Assembly: GCA_947445425.1 (NCBI GenBank)
Contig: CANFFA010000033.1
Span: forward strand, 1-11,665
Length of the DNA stretch: 11,665 bases
DNA from: Paludibacteraceae bacterium
GTDB taxonomy: Bacteria > Bacteroidota > Bacteroidia > Bacteroidales > Paludibacteraceae
Direction: 5' to 3'
Part shown: piece by piece, positions 1-7,242 of the stretch
Numbering within the stretch: position 1 is the first letter of the stretch
Layout of the letters: each line of letters starts with the position of its first letter
Notes under the pieces: generated by a model
What the model was told of the DNA's origin: nothing
What the model saw: the letters and a program-made list of their open reading frames with translations, nothing else
Databases searched by the model: none
Translations under genes and position numbers: made by a program

Positions 1-83
1 AATCAGGGGTCAATTCGGTATCGATGAGTACATCTGATGATTATGTGCGTGCTTTGATGCGTTTGTTTAAAATGAGAGCTTAA
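1..83 (+). CDS. DUF58 domain protein, 3' end only
   Basis: This is the last 26 codons of a plus-strand gene that enters from the left edge, read in the frame starting at base 3 and ending at the TAA at 81-83. The peptide ends in DDYVRALMRLFKMRA. A C-terminus with a DDYV-ALM-LF-R pattern is what I recall for Bacteroidota DUF58 proteins, which precede the Bat genes and follow a MoxR AAA+ ATPase. DUF58 proteins carry a degenerate VWA-like fold and are thought to work with MoxR. The identification rests on this short tail and on position, so it is likely but not proven. Confidence 0.72.
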   Translation, partial: SGVNSVSMSTSDDYVRALMRLFKMRA

Positions 84-87
84 AAAT

Positions 88-119
88 AATTTATAATTTA
101 TAATTCATAATTCATAATT
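88..119. repeat. AATT motifs at exact 7-bp spacing (tandem TTYATAA)
   Basis: Four tandem heptamers fitting TTYATAA occupy 90-117, two with T and two with C at the third position. Viewed in another phase, the tetramer AATT recurs at 88, 95, 102, 109 and 116. The array fills the start of the 107-base gap between the DUF58 stop and the next Bat gene. It has no strong hairpin with a T-tract, so it is not an obvious terminator. Its function is unknown. It may be a simple AT-rich intergenic repeat. Confidence 0.6.
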
Positions 120-190
120 GTCATTTTGTTTTTTGATGATTCTTGGGTTTTGTTGATTGTGAATTGTTATGTTGCAAATTTTGAATTTGT

Positions 191-1165
191 ATGAAAAAAT
201 TTCTTGTTTTTGTTTTTGTATCTATTTTGTTTTTTGAACCACATAATTTAAGTGCTCAAAAAATAACGGTTAATGCTCACATTGATTCTACAGTAATTTG
301 GATAGGTAGTCAGGCACATTTGTCTTTTGAAGTTTCACAACAGCCTAATCAGCATGTGATTGTCCCTGTTTTTACGGATTCTGTTGCAGGAGGTTTACAT
401 CTTGTAGAACCCGGTAAGTCGGATACTACGAAATCACCTGATGGTCATATTTTGGTGACCCAACGCTATCTGGTGACCGCTTATGAAGATTCTCTTCTAT
501 ATATTCCTCCTTATGCTTTTGTGCTAAATGGTGATACTGTTTGGTCAAAATCCCTCTCATTGAAGGTTGTTCAACCTTTTAAAATTGATACCGCAGGACA
601 TACTATTGCAGATATAAAACCTGTTTTTGAACCAAAGTTTGATTGGACTGGTTTTTTGAAGAGCGCTCTATTAGTCCTATTTTTGATAGTTGTATTGGCA
701 GTTGCTTATATTTTGATTCGTAAGTATTGGATGAAAAAACCTTTGTTTGTTGCTGCACCAGCACCAATACTTCCTCCCCATATTATTGCCATAGGTCAAT
801 TAGATAAAATCAAACAAGAAAAACCTTGGCAGCAAGGTCGAGATAAGGAATATCATACTGCATTAACAGATGTAGTAAGAGCATATGTAGAGGAGTTATA
901 TTCTATAAGAAGTATGGAGATGACTTCAGATGAGATCCTTACAGAACTTCGCTTTTTGCGTTTGGAAAATAAGCCTGCTTATCAATGTTTGCAACAGTTG
1001 ATGAAATTAGCTGATCTCGTAAAGTTCGCAAAATGGAGTACTAGTCCTGATGAGCATGAATTAAGCCTTTCAAATGCTTATGAATTTGTGAATTTAACAA
1101 AAGTAGAGATAGAAAAAGCCTTGGGAACTGATTTAGACAAGGAAAAGAGTATTGAAAAGAACTAA
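191..1165 (+). CDS. Bat-cluster membrane protein, BatD-like topology
   Basis: This 324-residue protein has a signal peptide at about 1-22 (ending LSAQ), an extracytoplasmic beta-rich region at about 24-150, one membrane helix at about 156-176 followed by basic residues (RKYWMKK), and a helical cytoplasmic domain at about 200-320. The DIKPVFEPKFDW segment just before the helix is a recognisable feature of the small protein that sits between DUF58 and BatA in these clusters. In proteobacterial clusters a DUF4381 protein takes the same place. The architecture, and apparently the C-terminal domain sequence, resemble BatD further downstream. It probably belongs to the Bat envelope complex. No enzymatic motif is visible and the molecular function is not known. 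The next gene starts 31 bases after its stop, consistent with an operon. Confidence 0.8.
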   Translation: MKKFLVFVFVSILFFEPHNLSAQKITVNAHIDSTVIWIGSQAHLSFEVSQQPNQHVIVPVFTDSVAGGLHLVEPGKSDTTKSPDGHILVTQRYLVTAYEDSLLYIPPYAFVLNGDTVWSKSLSLKVVQPFKIDTAGHTIADIKPVFEPKFDWTGFLKSALLVLFLIVVLAVAYILIRKYWMKKPLFVAAPAPILPPHIIAIGQLDKIKQEKPWQQGRDKEYHTALTDVVRAYVEELYSIRSMEMTSDEILTELRFLRLENKPAYQCLQQLMKLADLVKFAKWSTSPDEHELSLSNAYEFVNLTKVEIEKALGTDLDKEKSIEKN

Positions 1166-1196
1166 TTTTTGCGGTTCAATTATTTAAATTACGACG

Positions 1197-2180
1197 ATGA
1201 CTTTTCACAATCCGGAATATTTATTTTTACTTTTGTTGTTACTACCAATCTTAGCTTGGTATATAAAGGAGATGCGTAATTCTGATGCTAGTCTACAGAT
1301 ATCTTCTCATCAGAAGTTAGCTCAGTTTCCAAAAAGTTGGAAATTGAAATTGTGGCATTTCCCCTTTATTTTTCGCTTCCTTGCTATTTCATTAATCATT
1401 TTAGCATTGGCCCGTCCTCAATTGTCAAATAGTTGGCGTACGGAAAATACTGAAGGAATTGACATTATGATGGCCATGGATGTTTCCGGATCTATGTTAG
1501 GGGAGGATTTGAAACCCAATCGTTTGGAGGCATCAAAGGCAGTAGCTTCTGAATTTATTCTCTCTCGTCCCAATGATAATATTGGCTTGGTTGTTTTTGC
1601 TGGTGAGAGTTTTACACAATGTCCGTTAACAACTGATCATGCAGTTTTGGTGAATTTGTTTAATGGTGTGAATTATGGGATTCTTGAAGATGGGACCGCT
1701 ATTGGTTTGGGCTTGGCGAATGCTGTGAACAGGATAAAAGACAGTCGTTCTAAATCAAAAGTGATTATTCTTTTAACGGATGGGTCAAATAATAGAGGGG
1801 ATATTGCTCCAATTACTGCGGCTGAGATTGCCAAGACTTTTGGATTAAGGGTTTACACCATTGGAGTCGGATCTCATGGAATGGTAAAAATACCCGTCCA
1901 AACTCCAATAGGTGTACAGTATCAGCAGATGCAGTCTGATTTTGATGAAAAATCTTTACAAGATATTGCTCAAATGACTGGTGGAAAGTATTTTAGAGCA
2001 ACAGATAATTCAAAACTTCGTAGGATCTATCAAGAAATAGATCAATTGGAAAAAACTAAAATTAATGTGCATCAATTCAGTAAAAAGAGTGAGCAATTTT
2101 ATGTTTTCTGTCTTTTAGCATTCTTCTTATTGGTGATGGAGATTCTGCTACGCAATACTATTTTTAGGAAGATTCCATAA
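1197..2180 (+). CDS. batA: BatA, VWA-domain membrane protein
   Basis: This is a 327-residue protein of the usual BatA length. Two N-terminal membrane helices (about 9-24 and 57-75) are followed by a von Willebrand factor A domain at about 88-280 and a C-terminal helix at about 301-318. The metal-ion-dependent adhesion site is intact: DVSGS at 95-99, the Thr of DGTAIG at 167, and TDG at 194-196. The loop between the first two helices and the C-terminal tail are both basic. By the positive-inside rule they are cytoplasmic, which puts the VWA domain in the periplasm (inference). VWA domains with a MIDAS bind partner proteins through a divalent cation, so BatA probably pairs with BatB or another Bat protein. 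The start is supported by the MTFHNPEYLFLLLLL opening, which matches the BatA/BatB N-terminal pattern. Confidence 0.93.
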   Translation: MTFHNPEYLFLLLLLLPILAWYIKEMRNSDASLQISSHQKLAQFPKSWKLKLWHFPFIFRFLAISLIILALARPQLSNSWRTENTEGIDIMMAMDVSGSMLGEDLKPNRLEASKAVASEFILSRPNDNIGLVVFAGESFTQCPLTTDHAVLVNLFNGVNYGILEDGTAIGLGLANAVNRIKDSRSKSKVIILLTDGSNNRGDIAPITAAEIAKTFGLRVYTIGVGSHGMVKIPVQTPIGVQYQQMQSDFDEKSLQDIAQMTGGKYFRATDNSKLRRIYQEIDQLEKTKINVHQFSKKSEQFYVFCLLAFFLLVMEILLRNTIFRKIP

Positions 2181-2251
2181 TCTTATTTTGCTCTGAATGT
2201 CTTGATTTTACTGTTGATTATTCTTTATAAACTGTTCATTATTCATAAGAT

Positions 2252-3292
2252 ATGTTTCGATTTGCCCATTCAGAATATTTATTGTTACTTCTAGTAATTC
2301 CAGTATTGATAGCCGTTTTTGTCCTGGCCTCAATTCAGAAGAGAAAAAGGATACAGCAATTTGGAAAGCTTGAATTATTAGGGCATTTGATGCCCAATGT
2401 CTCCATTTTTAGACCCAAATTGAAGTTTTATTTTCAGCTCTTTGCCGCAGTTTTTCTGATCATCGTACTTGCACAACCTCAGTATGGCACTAAGGTATCC
2501 TCTGAAAATAGGCGTGGTATTGAAGTAATGATTGCTTTGGATGTTTCTAATTCCATGTTAGCTCAAGATATTCAACCCAATCGTTTGGAGAAGGCAAAGC
2601 AAGTTTTGTCTAAGTTGGTGGATGGTATGACCAATGATAAGATTGGTTTAGTCCTTTTTGCTGGTGATGCTTACACGCAATTACCCATCACAGTAGATTA
2701 TGTTTCCGCTAAAATGTTTCTCACCTCCATTACTCCTCAATTGGCGCCACGTCAAGGTACTGCTATTGGAAGTGCTATTGATTTGGCTATAAAGTCATTT
2801 GGCACAAAAAGTAAAGCTAGTCGTGCCATTATTGTTATTACTGATGGTGAAAATCATGAAGATGATGCGGTAGGTGCTGCTAAATTAGCTACTGAAAACA
2901 ATATGCTAGTACATGTGATCGGAATGGGGAAACCTGAAGGTTCTCCTATACCAGTACCAGGTACCATGAGCTTTTGGAAGGATAAGGAAGGTAATGTGGT
3001 GGTTTCCAAATTGAATGAGAGTATGTGTAAGGAGATTGCTTCTGCTGGTAAAGGTGTTTATGTTCGAGCAGACAATACGAATACTGCTTTTAGAGTAATA
3101 AGTAAGGAGTTAGATACTTTATCCAAGTCAGAGATTAAAACAAGTGTGTTTTCAGATTATAATGATCAATTTCAGTCTTTTGCCTTTTTGGCTTTGTTGT
3201 TGTTGATTGTTGATTTTTTTATCTTTGAACGTAAAAATAAACGACTGAGTAAATTTAAGATTTTTGACATAAAAGAGAAGATAACAAAATAA
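2252..3292 (+). CDS. batB: BatB, VWA-domain membrane protein
   Basis: This 346-residue protein is a clear paralogue of the preceding BatA. It has the same opening (MFRFAHSEYLLLLL), helices at about 9-27 and 58-74, a VWA domain at about 90-285, and a C-terminal helix at about 308-324 with a long basic tail. The MIDAS is intact: DVSNS at 97-101, a QGTAIG Thr and a TDGE loop. The basic loop after helix 1 (QKRKR) and the basic tail suggest both are cytoplasmic and that the VWA domain is periplasmic (inference). The two adjacent VWA genes probably arose by tandem duplication and may form a heterodimer. The 71-base gap from batA shows no strong terminator. Confidence 0.93.
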   Translation: MFRFAHSEYLLLLLVIPVLIAVFVLASIQKRKRIQQFGKLELLGHLMPNVSIFRPKLKFYFQLFAAVFLIIVLAQPQYGTKVSSENRRGIEVMIALDVSNSMLAQDIQPNRLEKAKQVLSKLVDGMTNDKIGLVLFAGDAYTQLPITVDYVSAKMFLTSITPQLAPRQGTAIGSAIDLAIKSFGTKSKASRAIIVITDGENHEDDAVGAAKLATENNMLVHVIGMGKPEGSPIPVPGTMSFWKDKEGNVVVSKLNESMCKEIASAGKGVYVRADNTNTAFRVISKELDTLSKSEIKTSVFSDYNDQFQSFAFLALLLLIVDFFIFERKNKRLSKFKIFDIKEKITK

Positions 3293-3350
3293 GTGCTTTG
3301 TCGTTATAGTATTGTTTTAAATGATTAGATTTGAAAATTTGATATTGAAA

Positions 3351-3980
3351 ATGAAGAGATTTATATTTGTATTGTTCATTAGTTTTCTAACCCTTTCGCT
3401 ATCGGCGCAAAAGGAGAGTGGAGATGTTCGCAAAGGGAATGATTTGTACAAGTCAAAGAAATATACGGAGGCAGAAATTGCTTATCGTAAAGGACTTTTG
3501 AAGAGTCCTAAATCTTTCGAGGCGAATTATAATTTGGGTAATGCTCTTTTTAAGCAGTCGAAATATCCGGAGGCATTAGAACAATATACAAAATCATTGG
3601 CTACGGAACCTAAAGATAAGGGTAAAGTTGCCGCAGCATTTCACAATACCGGTAATGTGCTGTTTGCGGATAAGAAGTATGAGGATTGTATTAAAGCTTA
3701 TAAAATGGCTTTGAAAAATAATCCAAAAGACAATGACACCCGTTATAATTTGGCTTATGTGCAGGAGATGTTGAAGAAACAACAAGAGCAACAGCAAAAA
3801 AATAAAACTCCAGAAGATAAAGAGGCTGATAGAATTAAAAAACTTGCGGATGAGTTAGTTTCTAAAAGAATGTATCAGGAAGCGTATAATTTGATGAAAG
3901 AGGGTGAAAAGAATAATAAAAAGTTATTACAATATGCTGATTTTACGAATCGAATTTTAAACATAGTAAAACTGAAATAA
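3351..3980 (+). CDS. batC: BatC, secreted TPR protein
   Basis: I chose the ATG at 3351 because it begins a clean signal peptide (MKRFIFVLFISFLTLSLSAQ, cleavage near residue 19). An in-frame ATG at 3321 would add ten residues in front of it. The mature protein has about three tetratricopeptide repeats (roughly 23-55, 56-88 and 93-126), with typical NYNLGNALFKQSKYPEALEQY and NTGNVLFADKKYEDCIKAY cores. A Q/K-rich linker (142-155) and a helical C-terminal segment (157-203) follow. TPRs mediate protein contacts, so this is probably a periplasmic scaffold for the BatA/BatB VWA proteins. The protein ends without the KDW-type tail that I associate with BatC proteins. That tail appears in the next gene, which starts one base after this stop. 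Confidence 0.88.
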   Translation: MKRFIFVLFISFLTLSLSAQKESGDVRKGNDLYKSKKYTEAEIAYRKGLLKSPKSFEANYNLGNALFKQSKYPEALEQYTKSLATEPKDKGKVAAAFHNTGNVLFADKKYEDCIKAYKMALKNNPKDNDTRYNLAYVQEMLKKQQEQQQKNKTPEDKEADRIKKLADELVSKRMYQEAYNLMKEGEKNNKKLLQYADFTNRILNIVKLK

Positions 3981-3981
3981 T

Positions 3982-4467
3982 ATGAAGATACGGATTTTAT
4001 CAGTGTTTATTTGTTCATTTTTTATTTTATTTCAGATTAATGCACAATCAGTTAGTGATTATTTTCATCAATCAGCGAAATTTTATATAGATGGAGAAAA
4101 GGCAAATGCTAAGAAAACAATTCAAGAGGCAATTCAGAAGTTTCCTAATGATCCTAAATTAAAGCAACTGGCCTCAGCAATTGATAAGTTGCCAGATGAT
4201 AAAAATGATACAAATAACAAGCAAAATAAGCAAGATAAGGACAAGGAAAATAAAGATAAGCAAGATCAAAAAGACCAGCAACAAAATAAGGATAATCAAA
4301 AGCAAGATCAAAAAGATCAGCAACAAAAGCAGGCTCAACAGCCGCAAATGTCAAAAGAAAATGCGCAGCAAATTCTTGATGCTTTGATGCAAGATGAGAA
4401 GAGTACGCAGGATAAGGCAAAAAAACAACAGGTTAAGGCAAGTAAGAAAGCTGATAAAGACTGGTAA
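3982..4467 (+). CDS. Small secreted Bat-cluster protein with Q/K/D-rich linker and BatC-like tail
   Basis: This 161-residue product has a signal peptide (about 1-21, ending NAQ). A short TPR-like helical segment follows at about 25-66 (SDYFHQSAKFYIDGEKANAK, then FPNDPKLKQLA). A very low-complexity Q/K/D/N linker spans about 70-122. A conserved-looking tail at about 123-161 reads MSKENAQQILDALMQDEK and ends in KKADKDW. From memory, flavobacterial BatC proteins end in a similar LLEAM-EEK-TQ-KV...EKDW tail after TPRs and a Q-rich linker. The protein therefore looks like the tail half of a BatC module exported separately, or a second TPR partner that is standard in Bacteroidales. It starts one base after the batC stop, indicating translational coupling. 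No catalytic motif is visible. The coding strand is secure from the signal peptide and context, despite an open frame on the other strand. Confidence 0.78.
   Translation: MKIRILSVFICSFFILFQINAQSVSDYFHQSAKFYIDGEKANAKKTIQEAIQKFPNDPKLKQLASAIDKLPDDKNDTNNKQNKQDKDKENKDKQDQKDQQQNKDNQKQDQKDQQQKQAQQPQMSKENAQQILDALMQDEKSTQDKAKKQQVKASKKADKDW
4260..4328 (+). repeat. In-frame 27-bp direct repeat at 42-bp period in Q/K-rich linker
   Basis: The 27-base segments at 4260-4286 and 4302-4328 differ at one base (GACC versus GATC). They lie 42 bases apart, exactly 14 codons, and both encode KQDQKDQQQ. A change in copy number would keep the reading frame and only alter linker length. Confidence 0.8.
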
Positions 4468-4470
4468 AAT

Positions 4471-4490
4471 AATTAATAATTAACAATTAG
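4471..4490. repeat. AATT motifs at 7-bp spacing downstream of the small Bat gene
   Basis: AATTAAT, AATTAAC and AATTAGG follow each other directly, so AATT recurs at 4471, 4478 and 4485. It starts three bases after the stop codon, in the 93-base gap before batD. The pattern resembles the array at 88-119 in period and core. No function can be assigned. Confidence 0.5.
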
Positions 4491-4560
4491 GGAAGATGTT
4501 GTTCTGAGCTGTTAGCTGTTTTTTAATCTGTACTGCATAATTTAATGACTTCAAATTGAT

Positions 4561-6384
4561 ATGAAAAGTAAATTCTATATTTTAATATTTATCGTCAGTA
4601 GTGTGTGGAGTTTGTCTGCACAAGAGCCTGTTCGCTTTACGGCTTCAGCACCTTCGACCGTTATATTGGACAAGCCTTTTCAGTTGGTTTATTCGGTGAA
4701 TGCTAGTTGTAAAGATTTACGAGCTCCAGAAATTTTGAATTTTGATATCTTGGCTGGACCATTTCAATCTAGCAGCTCCTCTGTTCAGATTATTAATGGT
4801 AAAACGACTGCTTCGACTTCTATATCATTTACTTATACGCTACAGGCTCAAAAAACGGGTACTTTCACGATTCCTAGTGCAAGTGTTGTTGTACAGAGTC
4901 AAAAGTACACTTCCAACGGTCTTTCCATTAAGGTTCTTCCAGCTGATAGTCCAGCCCCTAAATCTCACAATGGTCAGTCTAGTTCTTCTGCCAATAATCA
5001 AGAAGTGGCTTCCGATAATGTTTTTATTCAAACTACAGTTTCAAAATCAAATGTGTATGAACAGGAAGCTTTCTTGGTTTCCTATAAATTGTATACGCTT
5101 GTGGATGTGGTACAATGTGCCAATAAAAAGATGCCAGACTTCAATGGTTTTATGAAACAAGACATTGAGCAGACTCAAAATAAGCAATTTGCATATGAGA
5201 ATCTAAATGGAAAGAATTACGGTACGGTTGTATTATATCAAGTATTGCTTTATCCTCAACATGCGGGAGTAATAGAGATTCCAAAAGCTACTTTTGAAGC
5301 TGCCATTCGTATTCAGAACCGTAGAGCAGCCCGTAGTATTTTTGATGATTTTTTTGAATCTTATACCAATGTGTCTAAAAATTTAATAGCACCTGCTGTT
5401 AAAATATCAGTTAATGCCCTACCTTCTAATAAACCTGCTTCTTTTACAGGTACAGTCGGACATTTTACTTTGAATTCGACCATCACAGCAAGTCAAGTGA
5501 AGTCTAACGATGCAGTGACGCTAAAAGTGAATATTGCTGGTGCAGGTAATATGAAATTGATTAAAACTCCTACGATTAAATTCCCGGATGGTTTTGAGGT
5601 GTATGATCCTAAGGTTAATAATAATTTCAAAACGACTTCAGCTGGTGTGTCTGGGACGAAATCAATAGAATATCTTTTTATACCTAGGCATTCAGGTAGT
5701 TATGAGATTCCATCTGCTGAATTTTCTTATTTTGATACGCAAGATAAAGCTTACAAGACTTTGAAAACACCAGCTTATCAGTTGGAAGTTTCTAAGGGAG
5801 AAGGTGTAAGTGAAGGTCCTACCGTTGTGGGTACTTATGTTGACAAAGAAGATGTTAAGCAATTGGGAAAAGATATTCGATACATTCATACTGATGGTAT
5901 TGTATTGGCAAAAGATGAAGATTATCTTTTTGGAACTATGCTTTGCTGGTTATCCTATCTTCTTCCGTTGTTTATCTCAATACTATTGTTTGTGTTTTTC
6001 CGTAAACAAGCAAAAGAAAACTCGGATCTTAGCTTTGTGAAAAATAAAAAGGCAAATAAAGTGGCTCAGAAGCGTCTGAAACTTGCTCAGCGAATGTTGG
6101 CAGATGGAAAGAAGGAATTGTTTTATGAGGAGGTTTTAAAAGCCGTCTGGACCTATTTAAGTGATAAGCTATCATTGCCAGTTTCTGAGTTAACAAAAGA
6201 AACTGTTGAAACTGAATTGTCCAAACAGAATGTTAATCGTGAATTGGTAGCTGAATTGCTTAAGATTTTAAATAGTTGTGAATTTGCCCGTTATGCTCCC
6301 AATACTGGACAACAAGAGATGGGCAATTTATATGCTGAAACAATTCAAGTAATCAGTGATTTAGAGGATGCTATTAGAAAATAG
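4561..6384 (+). CDS. batD: BatD, large membrane-anchored extracytoplasmic protein
   Basis: This 607-residue protein is of usual BatD length. It has a signal peptide at 1-20 (ending LSA|Q), a long extracytoplasmic region of several beta-sandwich-like repeats at about 21-450, a membrane helix at about 458-480 (LCWLSYLLPLFISILLFVFF) and a cytoplasmic helical domain at about 490-607. The FDDFFESYT stretch, followed by FTGTVGHFTLNS, fits the BatD/oxygen-tolerance family pattern as I know it. It probably forms the main periplasmic body of the Bat complex, contacting the VWA domains of BatA/BatB (inference). The cytoplasmic domain could face the MoxR ATPase or DUF58 protein. That domain resembles the C-terminal domain of the first Bat gene in the window. 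The start is fixed by the signal peptide. Confidence 0.92.
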   Translation: MKSKFYILIFIVSSVWSLSAQEPVRFTASAPSTVILDKPFQLVYSVNASCKDLRAPEILNFDILAGPFQSSSSSVQIINGKTTASTSISFTYTLQAQKTGTFTIPSASVVVQSQKYTSNGLSIKVLPADSPAPKSHNGQSSSSANNQEVASDNVFIQTTVSKSNVYEQEAFLVSYKLYTLVDVVQCANKKMPDFNGFMKQDIEQTQNKQFAYENLNGKNYGTVVLYQVLLYPQHAGVIEIPKATFEAAIRIQNRRAARSIFDDFFESYTNVSKNLIAPAVKISVNALPSNKPASFTGTVGHFTLNSTITASQVKSNDAVTLKVNIAGAGNMKLIKTPTIKFPDGFEVYDPKVNNNFKTTSAGVSGTKSIEYLFIPRHSGSYEIPSAEFSYFDTQDKAYKTLKTPAYQLEVSKGEGVSEGPTVVGTYVDKEDVKQLGKDIRYIHTDGIVLAKDEDYLFGTMLCWLSYLLPLFISILLFVFFRKQAKENSDLSFVKNKKANKVAQKRLKLAQRMLADGKKELFYEEVLKAVWTYLSDKLSLPVSELTKETVETELSKQNVNRELVAELLKILNSCEFARYAPNTGQQEMGNLYAETIQVISDLEDAIRK

Positions 6385-6426
6385 CATTATATTTTTTCAT
6401 GAATTATTATTTATATTCTTCCAATT

Positions 6427-7179
6427 ATGAAAAGGATACAATTGTTTTTATGTCTCATTTTGTTTGTTTGTACAAATACATATTCTCAAATAGATAAAAT
6501 TAAGCAGGCAAATGATTTATATGCTAAAGGTAAATTTCAATTGGCTGCTAAGCAATATGAAGATATTTTATCGAATGATGGAGTATCTCCTATATTGTTT
6601 TATAATGCAGGTAATGCTTACTATAAATCGAAAGAAATAGGTCATTCCATTTTGAATTATGAAAGAGCTTTACGCCTCATGCCATCATTTGAAGATGCTA
6701 GATACAATCTTGATTTAGCTCAATTAAAAGTTGTAGATAATGTAGTGCATGCACCGACTTTTTTCTTGATGAGTTGGTTAGCGACTTTTCTTAAATTATT
6801 ATCTTCAAATCAATGGTTGTATATTAGTATATTTGTTTTCTTTTTATGTTTGATATCAGCTTTTGTTTTTGTATTTGGCCCTTCAAGAGCTATGCGTAAA
6901 TTCTCTTTTTATCTTGGATTGTGCTTTTTAGGGTTTAGTCTTGTTATGGCCGTTTTTGCGGGTATACGGAAAGATCAATTGGTAAATCATGATGAAGCAA
7001 TTGTGATGTCTGGAATTGTCACCGTCAAGAGTTCTCCCGATGCCAGTGGTACTGATTTATTTCAATTGCACGAGGGTACTAAAGTTTATATTAAAAGTGT
7101 TTTAGGGAAGTGGACTGAAATCGTTTTGGGCAATGGGAGTATTGGTTGGATAGAACAAACTCACATTGAGGTGATTTAA
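6427..7179 (+). CDS. batE: BatE, TPR-membrane-SH3 protein
   Basis: This 250-residue protein has a signal peptide or N-terminal helix at 1-20 (ending YSQ), two TPR units at about 24-97 (NDLYAKGKFQLAAKQYE, then FYNAGNAYYKSKE), two membrane helices at about 130-150 and 160-180, and a bacterial SH3-like domain at about 188-250 (IVTVKSSPDASG, WTEIVLGNGSIGWI). This domain order is characteristic of BatE. With both ends of the membrane hairpin on the same side, the TPR and SH3b parts are predicted to be periplasmic. SH3b domains often bind peptidoglycan or peptides, which would tie the complex to the cell wall (inference). It starts 42 bases after batD and is the last gene of the Bat block. Confidence 0.91.
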   Translation: MKRIQLFLCLILFVCTNTYSQIDKIKQANDLYAKGKFQLAAKQYEDILSNDGVSPILFYNAGNAYYKSKEIGHSILNYERALRLMPSFEDARYNLDLAQLKVVDNVVHAPTFFLMSWLATFLKLLSSNQWLYISIFVFFLCLISAFVFVFGPSRAMRKFSFYLGLCFLGFSLVMAVFAGIRKDQLVNHDEAIVMSGIVTVKSSPDASGTDLFQLHEGTKVYIKSVLGKWTEIVLGNGSIGWIEQTHIEVI

Positions 7180-7242
7180 TGATAATTAAACCATTCTAAT
7201 TATTTGGTGTTAATTTTTAGTGTTATCTTAAATTTATAAAGT

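Noticed and set aside
84..190. Possible Bacteroidota promoter (TAnnTTTG type) before the first full gene
   Set aside because: The nearest candidate, TATGTTGC, has a mismatch and wrong spacing to any upstream TTTG, so no promoter can be supported.
2180..2251. ATCTTAT ... ATAAGAT inverted repeat across the batA-batB gap
   Set aside because: Seven-base AT-rich arms with a loop near 58 bases are expected by chance in this composition.
3321..3350. Upstream ATG for batC
   Set aside because: It adds ten residues including Glu and Asn before an otherwise standard signal peptide starting at 3351.
4154..4420. Open frame of 88 codons on the minus strand opposite the Q/K/D-rich gene
   Set aside because: It is an antisense by-product of the repetitive CAA/AAG/GAT codons. 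It has no signal or domain, and the plus-strand gene has a signal peptide, a conserved-looking tail and operon context.
4507..4524. AGCT-GTT-AGCT followed by T6 before batD, resembling a terminator
   Set aside because: The stem is only 4 bp, too weak to call, and ending transcription here would split the Bat genes.
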